Position numbers and translations under genes: made by a program
Notes under the pieces: model-generated
What the model was told of the DNA's origin: nothing
Databases searched by the model: none
What the model saw: only the letters and a program-made list of their open reading frames with translations
Shown: positions 14,362 through 22,751 of the stretch, piece by piece
How the letters are laid out: each line of letters begins with the position of its first letter
Position numbering within the stretch: position 1 is the stretch's first letter
NCBI GenBank assembly: GCA_017502435.1
Contig: JAFVUZ010000236.1
Coordinates: 1-34,160, forward strand
Source of the DNA: Lentisphaeria bacterium
GTDB taxonomy: Bacteria; Verrucomicrobiota; Lentisphaeria; Victivallales; Victivallaceae
Length of the DNA: 34,160 nucleotides
Direction of reading: 5' to 3'

Positions 14362-15726
14362 ATGCTTTCAAAGTTTTTTAATTTTTTATTCGGCGACAAA
14401 GTTTTCAATAAAAAGCTGTTTACGCTGGCGCTGCCGATAAGTCTGCAGAACCTGATGCTGGCATTGGTGGCGGCTGCTGATGCCGTGATGCTCGGCAAAC
14501 TGGAGCAGAATGCAATGGCGGCGGTGTCGCTTGCCACTCAGATACAGTTTGTGCAGAATATGTTTCTCGGGGCGATCTGCTGGGGCGTCGGTGTGCTGGG
14601 GGCTCAATATTGGGGCAAAAAAGATATACTTTTTCTCGGCAGACTGTTTGGTTTGAGTATCAGGGAATCGCTGATAATTTCAGTTGTTTTTTTTATCGGA
14701 TGCAGATTTTTCCCTGATAAACTGATGAAACTTTTTGCTTCTGATCCGGTGCTGATAAATATCGGTGCTGAATATTTGAGAATTGCCGCATGGTCGTACC
14801 TTATTACCGGGATTTCTCAATGTTACCTTGCCATTATGAGGGTAAGCGAACACGCGGTGTATTCGGCATGGATAAGTTCGGTGACTGTGGTTGTTAACAT
14901 TATTCTCAATGCAGTATTGATTTTCGGATTGTTCGGGGTTCCTGCAATGGGGGTGAAAGGAGCGGCTCTGGCTACGCTGATTGCCCGTATTTTTGAATTG
15001 TGCTGGTGTATCGGAACGACTTTCGGTAAAACTTTTATCAAATTGAAAATAAGAATGATTTTCAGTTTCAGCCGTATTCTGCTGCTGGATTTCTGGCGTT
15101 ATACCGGCCCGATACTCGGAGCGTTTATTCTCTGGGGGGTAGGTTTTACTGCGTACACTGCCATCATGGGGCATATGGGCTGTGATGCGGCGGCAGGTAA
15201 TGCGATTGCCGCTGTGGTGCGTGATTTGATGTGCTGTCTCTGCAATGGTATTGCTGTTGGAAGCGGTATTATTATCGGCAATGAACTTGGAGCAGGGGAT
15301 CTTGCCAAAGGTAAACTTTATGGAGAGAAAGCATTGGTCATGTCATTTGTTGCCGGAATAATTTCGCTCTGTATGATTTTGTGCAGTATTCCGGTTGTTT
15401 TGAGTTTTATTCAGCTTACAACACAGGCACGGGAATATATGATTGGAATGTTCTGTATCATGTCATTTTATATGATTGGCCGCTGTATCTGTACGGTGGT
15501 GATCAACGGAGTTTTTTCTGCAGGCGGCGATACAATGTTTGATCCGATAAGTGTACTTGTTGCCATGTACGGAGTCGGTTTGCCGTGTGCGTTTCTCGGA
15601 GCGTTTTATTTTCACTGGCCGGTACTGGTGATATACGGATGCACCTGTTTGGATGAAGTCGGCAAAGTTCCGTGGGTAATCTGTCACTTCCTCAAATACA
15701 AATGGGTCAAAAATATCACCCGCTGA
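14362..15726 (+). CDS. MATE-family multidrug/cation antiporter
   Basis: The 454-residue inner-membrane protein has about 12 hydrophobic segments in two similar halves. The start resembles the MATE pattern: FTLALPISLQNLMLALVAAADAVMLG (residues 16 onward), then AQYWGKKD and VFSAGGDTMFDP near the end of the second half. Such proteins export drugs or metabolites against Na+ or H+; the substrate cannot be told. AGGAG lies 5 nt before ATG 14362. It has its own promoter and ends 2 nt from the stop of the convergent HAD gene, leaving no room for a separate terminator. Confidence 0.9.
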   Translation: MLSKFFNFLFGDKVFNKKLFTLALPISLQNLMLALVAAADAVMLGKLEQNAMAAVSLATQIQFVQNMFLGAICWGVGVLGAQYWGKKDILFLGRLFGLSIRESLIISVVFFIGCRFFPDKLMKLFASDPVLINIGAEYLRIAAWSYLITGISQCYLAIMRVSEHAVYSAWISSVTVVVNIILNAVLIFGLFGVPAMGVKGAALATLIARIFELCWCIGTTFGKTFIKLKIRMIFSFSRILLLDFWRYTGPILGAFILWGVGFTAYTAIMGHMGCDAAAGNAIAAVVRDLMCCLCNGIAVGSGIIIGNELGAGDLAKGKLYGEKALVMSFVAGIISLCMILCSIPVVLSFIQLTTQAREYMIGMFCIMSFYMIGRCICTVVINGVFSAGGDTMFDPISVLVAMYGVGLPCAFLGAFYFHWPVLVIYGCTCLDEVGKVPWVICHFLKYKWVKNITR

Positions 15727-15728
15727 AA

Positions 15729-16454
15729 TTACTGCTGTTTGGCGGCAATAAAAGCGACAGCCTCCGGCAGTTGATGAAAATCGTAAATAATATAATCAGG
15801 TTCTGCACCGGAGAACTTCTGTTCGCCCTGATTGGAGCGGAAAAAAACAGTTTTCATGCCGATTTCATGTCCGCCGAGAATATCACGGTACATATCATTG
15901 CCGATAAAAATCGTCTCTTCCGGCAGTAAATTCATTTTTTCGAGAGCCATTGAGAACATACGCGGGTCGGGTTTACGGAAACCGTAATCGCTTGAAACGA
16001 TGACCGTATTGAAAAATTTATCCAGTCCGACAGATTCAAGTTCGCCCAACGCCCAGATTTTCTGTCCGTCGGATATTGCCGCAACAGGATACATTTCAGT
16101 AAGTTTTTTCAGTGCGGGCAGGACACCTTCGTAGAGTTCGAGTTTGTATCTGCCTGCGGCACGGAACGCGTTGGCAATGAACATGGGGGAGATGGGGCGA
16201 TGTTTTGTTGTTTTGTATTTTTTTATGATTTCAGCGAAAAGTCTGACTGCATCAAATTCGGGAAATTCTTCTGTACTTTCATTTTTCTGCCGCCGCAGGA
16301 TCGAAAAATATTCCTCTTTCAGCATTTCAGGAGAAATTTTTACGCCGTAATAATCAAGCAAATTTGCAATCATACGGTAAATATTATCGTCACTTTCAGT
16401 CGTATAAATATCAATAAGTGTTCCGTTGATGTCAAAAATCAAACCTTTTATCAT
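15729..16454 (-). CDS. HAD-superfamily hydrolase with DxN motif
   Basis: The 241-residue protein has the HAD motifs: motif I FDINGTLID (D8, N10), motif II AISDG, the motif III lysine in YGFRKPDPRMF, and motif IV IFIGNDMYRD. A helical cap domain lies between motifs I and II. The usual second Asp of motif I, the general acid/base of HAD phosphatases, is Asn here, so phosphatase activity is uncertain. AAGGAG lies 6 nt before ATG 16454. It starts 2 nt after the kinase-like gene's stop, so the two are almost certainly translated together. Confidence 0.85.
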   Translation of the reverse strand: MIKGLIFDINGTLIDIYTTESDDNIYRMIANLLDYYGVKISPEMLKEEYFSILRRQKNESTEEFPEFDAVRLFAEIIKKYKTTKHRPISPMFIANAFRAAGRYKLELYEGVLPALKKLTEMYPVAAISDGQKIWALGELESVGLDKFFNTVIVSSDYGFRKPDPRMFSMALEKMNLLPEETIFIGNDMYRDILGGHEIGMKTVFFRSNQGEQKFSGAEPDYIIYDFHQLPEAVAFIAAKQQ

Positions 16455-16456
16455 AT

Positions 16457-17443
16457 TCAGCTCCTTTTCAATGTAAGTTTTGCTTCTTCTATAAGTTGTC
16501 TGCGGTATTGATGATTCAGATAGGTGTTGCGGGCAATACGCAGAAGCGTTTTGCCCATATAAAACGGCAGTCGTGCCGTAATTGAACGGAACGCCTGTTC
16601 ACGGTCTGGAAAGTGGCAGCTGTACTCCCATATGAAATGTTTTATAAACGGTTCTGCCGCATATTTATTTTTGGTGTGAAAGAGGAAAAAATGTTTGAGT
16701 TCGCCCGCTATACGCCCTGTGTCAAACAATCTGTCCGAACGTGACATCCGCTCAAGATCAAAACTTATGACATATAAGCCTTGCCCGAAAAAGAAATTTG
16801 CCGGAGTAGCATCTCCATGCACCAGAACTTCCTGATCCTGATACATCACCGGATCATGGCGGTATTTTTCGCCGAGATTACGCAGATATTCTGTTTCGCA
16901 CCTGTCGCAGATATTATGAAGCTGGCTGACAATGTTGTTGTAATAGCGGCATATTTTCTGAAAATCGACCATTACCGGCTGTGCGGAACGGTTGTGGAGT
17001 GTGGCAAGGAACAGTGCCAACGCACTGAGTTTATCCAAAAGATATTTTTCATTTCTGTTATATATGGACTGCAGTATCACCGTGTCAAGCGGTTCGCCGT
17101 AACAGAATTCAGTAACCAGCAGACAGTTCAGATTTTCATTGCATCCGAGCGGACGTGCGACGTAATGATTTTTTCCGAGATAACTGCGTATTTCATTGAG
17201 GTTATTGAATTCGCGGTACATTTTGCGTTTTGCCTGTTCAAAATCGTTTTTGCCGGCGGCGAAAAATTTGCCGACGACCTTGACATTGCTTGTCCTGTCC
17301 TCATAAATATAGACAGCATGAGATGAACGGCTGTTGAAAACTCTGATTCCATTTCTGCCGTCTGCTCCGACTTGCACCAGAATATCATGAACCAGATAAT
17401 TGTAAAGCGGGTCGTTTTTTGAAAGATGTCCTGTAAACTGCAT
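16457..17443 (-). CDS. APH-like small-molecule kinase
   Basis: The 328-residue protein has the aminoglycoside phosphotransferase/choline kinase fold signature: VLVHGDATPANFFF (207-219, with D211 as probable base and N216) and ISFDLERM (226-233, metal-binding D229). A possible ATP-binding lysine is in VVGKF (K59). It is cytosolic. The substrate is unknown; such kinases act on sugars, choline or antibiotics. It forms a two-gene unit with the HAD hydrolase. The ribosome-binding site AAGGAA lies 7 nt before ATG 17443, inside a perfect 15-bp inverted repeat (17446-17489). Confidence 0.78.
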   Translation of the reverse strand: MQFTGHLSKNDPLYNYLVHDILVQVGADGRNGIRVFNSRSSHAVYIYEDRTSNVKVVGKFFAAGKNDFEQAKRKMYREFNNLNEIRSYLGKNHYVARPLGCNENLNCLLVTEFCYGEPLDTVILQSIYNRNEKYLLDKLSALALFLATLHNRSAQPVMVDFQKICRYYNNIVSQLHNICDRCETEYLRNLGEKYRHDPVMYQDQEVLVHGDATPANFFFGQGLYVISFDLERMSRSDRLFDTGRIAGELKHFFLFHTKNKYAAEPFIKHFIWEYSCHFPDREQAFRSITARLPFYMGKTLLRIARNTYLNHQYRRQLIEEAKLTLKRS

Positions 17444-17445
17444 AA

Positions 17446-17489
17446 AAAAATTCCTTTTTGTCTGAATGTAAAGGCAAAAAGGAATTTTT
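17446..17489 (-). promoter_or_regulatory. Perfect 15-bp inverted repeat covering the kinase gene's ribosome-binding site
   Basis: The arms AAAAATTCCTTTTTG (17446-17460) and CAAAAAGGAATTTTT (17475-17489) are exact complements around a 14-nt loop. In the minus-strand transcript the 3' arm contains the AAGGAA ribosome-binding site and runs into seven T residues and then the ATG. It could be a terminator of the upstream PHP gene placed against the next start codon, a translation-blocking hairpin, or both. The stem is AT-rich (4 G/C pairs). Confidence 0.6.
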
Positions 17490-17549
17490 CAATTTGTTTT
17501 TTACGTAAAATCTTTAAACAATAACAGTTACTTTGTTTATTGCAAAGAT

Positions 17550-19274
17550 TTACCGTATATAGAACGGCGTGGGAACGAGTATTGTCAATTCATCTTTGCC
17601 GGAAACTTCGACACGGATGAAAAGTTTTGCATCATTGGCAGGAATTTCAATATCCTTATTTACATATTCTGCGTCCGGTTTTTCGCTGTATATGACCTTA
17701 TCGTCAGCGTAAATGCGGATTTCTGAAACTTTGCCGGTATCGGGACGTGCGGTGACGTGGATGGTGCCGCAGGTGGTATTGATTTCATCTCCGGGGAGCA
17801 AGTTGTTGAAAGTGATATCTGCTTCGCTGAAGCCGCAGGCGGCAATGGTATGGCCTTTTTTGATTGCTTTCACAACGCTGTCACGTGACGGTTTTTCGCC
17901 CTCAAGATAGATGAAATTCGGAGCCGGATTATCCAGAATACGCTGGAATCCGAACAGATCGACAGATACCATCATGGCGATTTTTTTGCCTTTGAGGTAA
18001 TACTCTTCAATATTTGTTCCTGCAAGACTGACCAAAGGTTCTGTATCGACAGCATCATAGGGATAATCATGCCAATACGGACTCTTGTTGGGATGGGTTG
18101 CAATTGAAGCACCGTTTTTGTCATTGACATATTTGAGTGCTTTGTGCAAATATGCATCCACTTCGGCATCTGAGAAAAGACTGCGGGTGAATTCAGGAGT
18201 ATAGGCATCATGATCAATGCCGACAGCCAGCATGTGATAGCCGTTATGATACAAATGTTCATAGCGGTCATTCCAGTTGAAGGGATGATATTCCTGACCG
18301 TCGAGGAAGAGGACTTTGTCGTCGGAGAATTTTTCCGGATCGAGACCGCCTTCATAAGGAGCTGCATCTTTGAGTGCGAAACTGCAGATGTCATAATTCA
18401 TATGCCGCATGATTGCATTGATAGTTCCGGGAGCGGAGTCGCAGCCGAACCAGTCCAGTGAATGCATATGAACGGTAAGTTTGTAGTTGCGTTTATCGGC
18501 AGGGATTTCACCGACCGGAGGAAGTTCCGGAGTAATGCCTTTTTTGAAATTTTCAAAATAAGTCATAAGGTTTTTGAGGTATTTTTCCCAGAAAGCAAGA
18601 CATTTGCCGGAATTTTCATCCAATTCTTCAGGAACCATTATCTGGTTCAGGAAATACATACCTTTGCCGTATTGTCCCTGCAGAACCAGTGCACCGTCTT
18701 TAACAGCGGGGTCCATGTAGGATCCGAGGATTTCCCAATTCGGATTTGCGAGGAAACAGGACTGGGCGGCAGAGAGAATTGTTTCTGTTGTATCTCTTTT
18801 GTCTCTATGCATTACCAGACGGAAAGAATTTGCTCTGACTTTCCAGTCAAGCATTTCATCGGGAGTGATTTTTTCGGGGTAATTCAGCAGCTGACGTCCT
18901 TTGCCTTCAAACCACGGCATCATGTAGTGAAAGTACATATCTTCTTTGTCATTGTAGCTGTGGATGGTGCGGACATAGCGGTGGATCAGATTGGTATGGC
19001 CCAATTCGTGCGGCAGAAAATACGGTGCCCACCGTTCATAGTCCTGGTGCATGAACAAAACAATACCGCCGCGTGCAACCCATTCACGGATATACAGTTC
19101 ATCATTTTCAATATAGTCATTGAAGCCGTTCTGTTCAATGAGTGCGATATCATATTTTTCGAGGTAATTTTTCTGGGAATAATCAATTTTTTCAATATCA
19201 TATCCCTGTTCTTTGATAAATTCATTAAATGACCAGTGCGGTCTGAACCAATGTGCAAAATAACCTATTTTCAT
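17550..19274 (-). CDS. ThuA-like/class I amidotransferase-like domain fused to a PHP metallohydrolase (CehA/McbA-like)
   Basis: The 574-residue cytosolic protein has two parts. Residues 1-240 resemble a ThuA/GATase1-like alpha/beta fold (YDIALIEQNG, REWVARGGIVLFMHQD, QYGKGMYFLNQIM). From about 265 there is a PHP phosphoesterase-like domain with HMHS (269-272), DGQEYHPF (E328), GIDHD (about 352-356) and THPNKS (H394), a set that fits metal binding. A beta-rich C-terminal module (about 475-574) follows. PHP domains with such a tail occur in CehA/McbA-type hydrolases. Substrate unknown; sugar or glycan chemistry is a guess from the neighbouring regulator. ATG 19274 is chosen because GGGAG precedes it by 6 nt; an earlier start would add 14 basic residues. 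Confidence 0.7.
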   Translation of the reverse strand: MKIGYFAHWFRPHWSFNEFIKEQGYDIEKIDYSQKNYLEKYDIALIEQNGFNDYIENDELYIREWVARGGIVLFMHQDYERWAPYFLPHELGHTNLIHRYVRTIHSYNDKEDMYFHYMMPWFEGKGRQLLNYPEKITPDEMLDWKVRANSFRLVMHRDKRDTTETILSAAQSCFLANPNWEILGSYMDPAVKDGALVLQGQYGKGMYFLNQIMVPEELDENSGKCLAFWEKYLKNLMTYFENFKKGITPELPPVGEIPADKRNYKLTVHMHSLDWFGCDSAPGTINAIMRHMNYDICSFALKDAAPYEGGLDPEKFSDDKVLFLDGQEYHPFNWNDRYEHLYHNGYHMLAVGIDHDAYTPEFTRSLFSDAEVDAYLHKALKYVNDKNGASIATHPNKSPYWHDYPYDAVDTEPLVSLAGTNIEEYYLKGKKIAMMVSVDLFGFQRILDNPAPNFIYLEGEKPSRDSVVKAIKKGHTIAACGFSEADITFNNLLPGDEINTTCGTIHVTARPDTGKVSEIRIYADDKVIYSEKPDAEYVNKDIEIPANDAKLFIRVEVSGKDELTILVPTPFYIR

Positions 19275-19319
19275 ATAAAACTCCCTGTTTATTCTGATTT
19301 TTTTGTTTTTGAGCAATTT

Positions 19320-19342
19320 TCATTTCCATATTGCAGAAATGA
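19320..19342. promoter_or_regulatory. Operator-like inverted repeat downstream of the PHP promoter
   Basis: TCATTTC (19320-19326) and GAAATGA (19336-19342) are exact inverted copies 9 nt apart. They start just after the predicted transcription start (about 19346), a usual place for a repressor site. Blocks ATCCT, TTTC, TGCAA and GGAAAT (minus strand) recur in the same order and position in front of the regulator gene (20519-20542). Confidence 0.4.
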
Positions 19343-19352
19343 GGATAATATT

Positions 19353-19380
19353 AATATATTTGTCCATAAAAGATTTTCAA
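19353..19380 (-). promoter_or_regulatory. Sigma70-type promoter of the PHP gene
   Basis: On the minus strand TTGAAA (19380-19375) and TATATT (19358-19353) are separated by 16 nt. It would give a leader of about 70 nt before ATG 19274. Confidence 0.55.
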
Positions 19381-19419
19381 GTAGAAAACTATAAAATTTT
19401 TCCCATAGAGATCCTTTCT

Positions 19420-20517
19420 TTAAAGTATGTATTCCGGGTACAGTGAAAAAATTTCTTTGATTTTCGGAAATGTGACAGTTTCATATTCAGTTCTTATGCC
19501 GTCCCTGCGTTCGATCAATGCTTCGACAAGTTTTTTGTAACGGTCGATGCGGTATGAGAAGCGGGCATTTTCATAAATATTTTTCTGATTTGCAAGACAC
19601 CAGTTTGACAGAATCAGCGGCATTTTGTGCGGGATGCCGGTATCTGCATAAAAATCATTTCCAGGATATACGCTGTTTGTCAGCAGGTGCAAATCCGCAT
19701 AAAGTCCGTCAAACTGATATTTTTTATATAAATTATTCAACAGTTTCAGACGGTCAAAAAACGGCAGATCACGGCTGTAAACATGGAAATTTTCTTCGCT
19801 GTAATCAAGCTGCAATTCTTTCTGTTTCTGAAAAAATCCGTCTTTTCCCTTTTGACTGCAGACGGCAAAATCACTGCCGAAATAAAAAATCTTTCTGGCA
19901 CCGTCATCATATAACTGCTGAACTGCGTTCGCCATCGCTTCACTGCTGTTCTGGTGAAAAAGGCAATAGACGCTTTTGAAGTTTTCAAAGTGTGACAGAG
20001 CAACTCTGCCGGTATAAATAGCAAGAGAACAGTTTTTTTCTGCCAGCACAGGCAGATATATCAGAAAGCCGTTGCCCATAAATGCCACCCTTGAATTTTC
20101 CGGCAGAAAATTTTCGGATTCAGATGTATTCTGCAAATCTGCAACCGGCATTGAGATAACACTCAAGCCCGTTCTGCAGGCGTAATTGGCGGCTTCACGG
20201 ATCAGATTCAAATGCAGATTGCCGTTGATCGGATTGTCGGCAAAGTCAGGATCGGCAACGAGAATTATCAATGGACTTTTTTCATTGAATTGTTTCGCTG
20301 GATAAACGAATGTTCCGACTTTCGGAATGCGGTATATGATTTTCTGTGCTGCAAGAATTTCAAAAACTTTGCGTAAAGTCTTTCTGGCACAACCGAATTT
20401 TTTTGCAAGAAAAATTTCTGAAGGCAATCTTTTATCGCTCCAGGATTTGTCAGTTATAAATTGTCTGACTTTGTTCAACAGTTCATTTCTGACGGTAAAT
20501 TCATTTTTTTTCGGCAT
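19420..20517 (-). CDS. GntR-type HTH regulator with LacI-like sugar-binding domain
   Basis: The 365-residue protein has an N-terminal GntR winged helix (about 5-70: KRLPSEIFLAKKFGCARKTLRKVFEIL, then KVGTFVYP). The C-terminal domain resembles periplasmic-binding-protein/LacI sensors (LIILVADPDF, IFYFGSDF, FDGLYADLHLLTNS), so the effector is probably a sugar or small metabolite. Such GntR-LacI hybrids (AraR type) are usually local repressors. It lies upstream of the ThuA-PHP gene on the same strand, each with its own promoter, and that gene is the likely target. A shared sequence element supports auto- and cross-regulation. Confidence 0.85.
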   Translation of the reverse strand: MPKKNEFTVRNELLNKVRQFITDKSWSDKRLPSEIFLAKKFGCARKTLRKVFEILAAQKIIYRIPKVGTFVYPAKQFNEKSPLIILVADPDFADNPINGNLHLNLIREAANYACRTGLSVISMPVADLQNTSESENFLPENSRVAFMGNGFLIYLPVLAEKNCSLAIYTGRVALSHFENFKSVYCLFHQNSSEAMANAVQQLYDDGARKIFYFGSDFAVCSQKGKDGFFQKQKELQLDYSEENFHVYSRDLPFFDRLKLLNNLYKKYQFDGLYADLHLLTNSVYPGNDFYADTGIPHKMPLILSNWCLANQKNIYENARFSYRIDRYKKLVEALIERRDGIRTEYETVTFPKIKEIFSLYPEYIL

Positions 20518-20518
20518 T

Positions 20519-20542
20519 TTATTTCCCTTGCATGAAAAGGAT
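20519..20542. promoter_or_regulatory. Second copy of the operator-like element, in the regulator's own leader
   Basis: On the minus strand this reads ATCC-TTTTC-ATGCAA-GGGAAAT. It shares four ordered blocks with the element in front of the PHP gene and also lies just downstream of the predicted start of transcription. Part of it doubles as the regulator's ribosome-binding site (AAGGGA), which weakens the comparison. Confidence 0.35.
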
Positions 20543-20556
20543 TTTTATTACTGCTT

Positions 20557-20585
20557 ATAATAAATTCTTGTCTCCTATCTGTCAA
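20557..20585 (-). promoter_or_regulatory. Sigma70-type promoter of the regulator gene
   Basis: On the minus strand TTGACA (20585-20580), a 17-nt spacer and TATTAT (20562-20557). The leader to ATG 20517 is about 33 nt. Confidence 0.65.
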
Positions 20586-20710
20586 GAGGGAATATATATT
20601 TTTTGTTGATTTTTTTATGTATGTTTGCATTGCCAACAGACAGTTTTTTTGCAAGTGGCGACGTAAACTATTGCAAAAAAATAACTATCTCCAAGAGCGT
20701 AAAAAATAAG

Positions 20711-21502
20711 TTAAAATGGATTTTGGGCTTTTACATTTGCACTGAAACTTTTCGGATTGTAGATATTGAGAACTTTGCAGATAGTATTTGCCATCTCCAG
20801 ATGACCTTTGGCTCCGGGGTGGATATATTCGCCGAGCCATAATTTCAAAGTTGCGGGATCTGCAGCATTGGTCTGCCAGTGTTTTTCATGATCAACGAGA
20901 ATGGTACTGTATTTTTTTGCAGTATCGCGGATGACCTGATTGAATGCGGAGATATTTTTCAACCGCACCACATAGGACGGACTTTTCCGGGGATCAAAAC
21001 TGCTGTCAATAGTGTTGTAAGTCTGCAGGATGACGATTGCTTTATCTGACTGCAGTCTTTTAACCAGTGTTTCGAGGCGTGAGCGGAAGCCTTCTGCCCC
21101 ACGGCAGTTTTTTCTCGGCATATCATTCATACCTATCAGGACGAAAACTACCTGTGGAGTGTAGCGTTTGATTCTGCGTTGATATTCAGCTGGATTCAGC
21201 AGTTCAAAAGTTGCTTCGCCGCTGGTTCCGGAATTGATGACGGTATCCTTGAACAAACGGCATTCAAAGCGGAGGCGTTCATTGAAAATTTCCGCAAAAC
21301 TACGCCAGCCGTAAGTATGTTTTGCCCCGTGAGTGATTGAATCTCCGTAAAAGACCCAAGTCCACGGTTCTTTTGTTTTTTTGTTGATGTGATCTGCAAT
21401 TTTCTGCATATCAGAATTGACTTTGTTTTCAGCAAAGAGTGAAGTACAGAACAAAAACTGTATCAGAAAAAGAATAGATTTTTTCATTTTTTGAGAACTC
21501 AT
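20711..21502 (-). CDS. Exported SGNH/GDSL hydrolase
   Basis: The 263-residue protein has a hydrophobic signal peptide (about residues 6-24). SGNH motifs are FYGDSITHG (51-59, nucleophile S55), SGTSGEA (block II), GMNDM (124-128, N126) and EYIHPG (225-230, H228). The residue that is normally Asp, three before the His, is Glu here (E225). It is probably a secreted carbohydrate or lipid esterase. ATG 21502 lies 2 nt after the upstream gene's stop; ATG 21487 is an alternative that leaves a cleaner signal peptide. It forms an operon with the alpha/beta hydrolase gene. Confidence 0.85.
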   Translation of the reverse strand: MSSQKMKKSILFLIQFLFCTSLFAENKVNSDMQKIADHINKKTKEPWTWVFYGDSITHGAKHTYGWRSFAEIFNERLRFECRLFKDTVINSGTSGEATFELLNPAEYQRRIKRYTPQVVFVLIGMNDMPRKNCRGAEGFRSRLETLVKRLQSDKAIVILQTYNTIDSSFDPRKSPSYVVRLKNISAFNQVIRDTAKKYSTILVDHEKHWQTNAADPATLKLWLGEYIHPGAKGHLEMANTICKVLNIYNPKSFSANVKAQNPF

Positions 21503-21504
21503 GA

Positions 21505-22710
21505 TTATTTTTTATTTGCAGAATATCCGGTTACTGCATCGGTTGAACCGCACAAATCATTGTATTTTGCATCTGCATCGTATGCAGTAAGATAGAATGA
21601 ATGGGCATTGGCAGGGATTTTTGCAGAAATTATTTTGCCGTTGATATCGGCTTTGATTTTCTGCCATTTGCGTTTGTGATATTTTGAGTCAGTGGAATCT
21701 GTAAAACACAAAAAGGCGGATTTTATACCCATGCCCTGACCGAGGATTTCTGCTGAGGCAACGTTGTCTTTAACCTTGATGTCGCTGAGTTTCGGCAGGT
21801 TTGCTGTACCGTTGAGAAAGTGAGAGACCATACGTTTGCAGCTGGCAAAATAAAATCCGACGTGCGAATGCGGCAGGGCGTTGACGATTGAACGGTTGTA
21901 AGTTGTCGGACATTCTTTGAATGCTTTGCTGATACTGGCTACGGTCATATTCTGATCGTTGGTACTTACGACCCAGTACAGCGGAACTTTGATTGCATGG
22001 TGGAATCTGCCATTGATAAATTTTGAACTTGTTTTTACATCACCGCAGTAAATTTCAACACCGCCTTTGAAACGTGTATCGATGGAGGCGACCATTGCAC
22101 CGTACCAGCTGCCCCATGACAGACCGACAAAAGCGGTTTTGTCCGGATTGACATTTGGCTGTGAACGCAGAACAGAATGGGCGAGGATCATATTGGCAAC
22201 GTTTGCGACATGATCCTGACGTTTGCCACCGTCGAGCGGAGAGCGTTTGACGGAGCGTTCTGTCGGTTTTTGAGTTTTCAGCGGACGCTGATTGTACCAG
22301 TCAAGAGCAATGACTGCATATCCCTGGGCAATCCAGTGCTTAGTGTATTGCGGATAAGCTGTTCCGCCGCCTCCGTGAATCAGAACGACTGCGGGATAGC
22401 CGCCTTTTGGGGCAGGAGTTGAGGGGAAGCCCATATAGGCGAAAAAGTCGGCACGGACTTTTTGTGACAGCGGTTTAGGATTGTCGGATTTGAAAGTTTT
22501 GTCATTTTTTGCCGGACCGAATCCTTTGATCAAAAGTGCCTGCAGTCCTTCAACCTTACTGTCGTCGTAGGGGGCTTCGCGGTATTCCGGTTTGATTTTC
22601 AGGATGTCGATATCCCAGTATTTGTCGGGATTTTCACGGACAAAACCGGGTTTGGCCGCCAGGAGAGCAATGGAGACGAAAGTACAGAAAAAAGCGGTGA
22701 ATTTTTTCAT
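21505..22710 (-). CDS. Exported alpha/beta hydrolase, acetyl-xylan-esterase/dienelactone-hydrolase-like
   Basis: The 401-residue protein starts with a signal peptide (about 1-20). It has an oxyanion-loop HGGGG (112-116), nucleophile elbow GLSWGSW (196-202, S198), likely acid D252 (STNDQN) and a His in LPHSHVGF (H281 or H283). A beta-rich extension follows from about 310. This is the pattern of large secreted carbohydrate esterases and S9-like hydrolases. AAAGGAA lies about 9 nt before ATG 22710. It is followed after 2 nt by the SGNH gene. No promoter is clear in the 41 nt separating it from the UPF0210 gene, so read-through from the fmt operon is possible. Confidence 0.82.
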   Translation of the reverse strand: MKKFTAFFCTFVSIALLAAKPGFVRENPDKYWDIDILKIKPEYREAPYDDSKVEGLQALLIKGFGPAKNDKTFKSDNPKPLSQKVRADFFAYMGFPSTPAPKGGYPAVVLIHGGGGTAYPQYTKHWIAQGYAVIALDWYNQRPLKTQKPTERSVKRSPLDGGKRQDHVANVANMILAHSVLRSQPNVNPDKTAFVGLSWGSWYGAMVASIDTRFKGGVEIYCGDVKTSSKFINGRFHHAIKVPLYWVVSTNDQNMTVASISKAFKECPTTYNRSIVNALPHSHVGFYFASCKRMVSHFLNGTANLPKLSDIKVKDNVASAEILGQGMGIKSAFLCFTDSTDSKYHKRKWQKIKADINGKIISAKIPANAHSFYLTAYDADAKYNDLCGSTDAVTGYSANKK

Positions 22711-22751
22711 GACAAAAGTTCCTTTTCAGTATTTTTTTTATGTGAAATTTT

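Noticed and set aside
20623-20637. Quasi-palindrome GTTTGCA-T-TGCCAAC upstream of the regulator promoter
   Set aside because: It is a single copy with one mismatch, about 40 nt upstream of the -35, with no match near the PHP promoter; too weak to call an operator.
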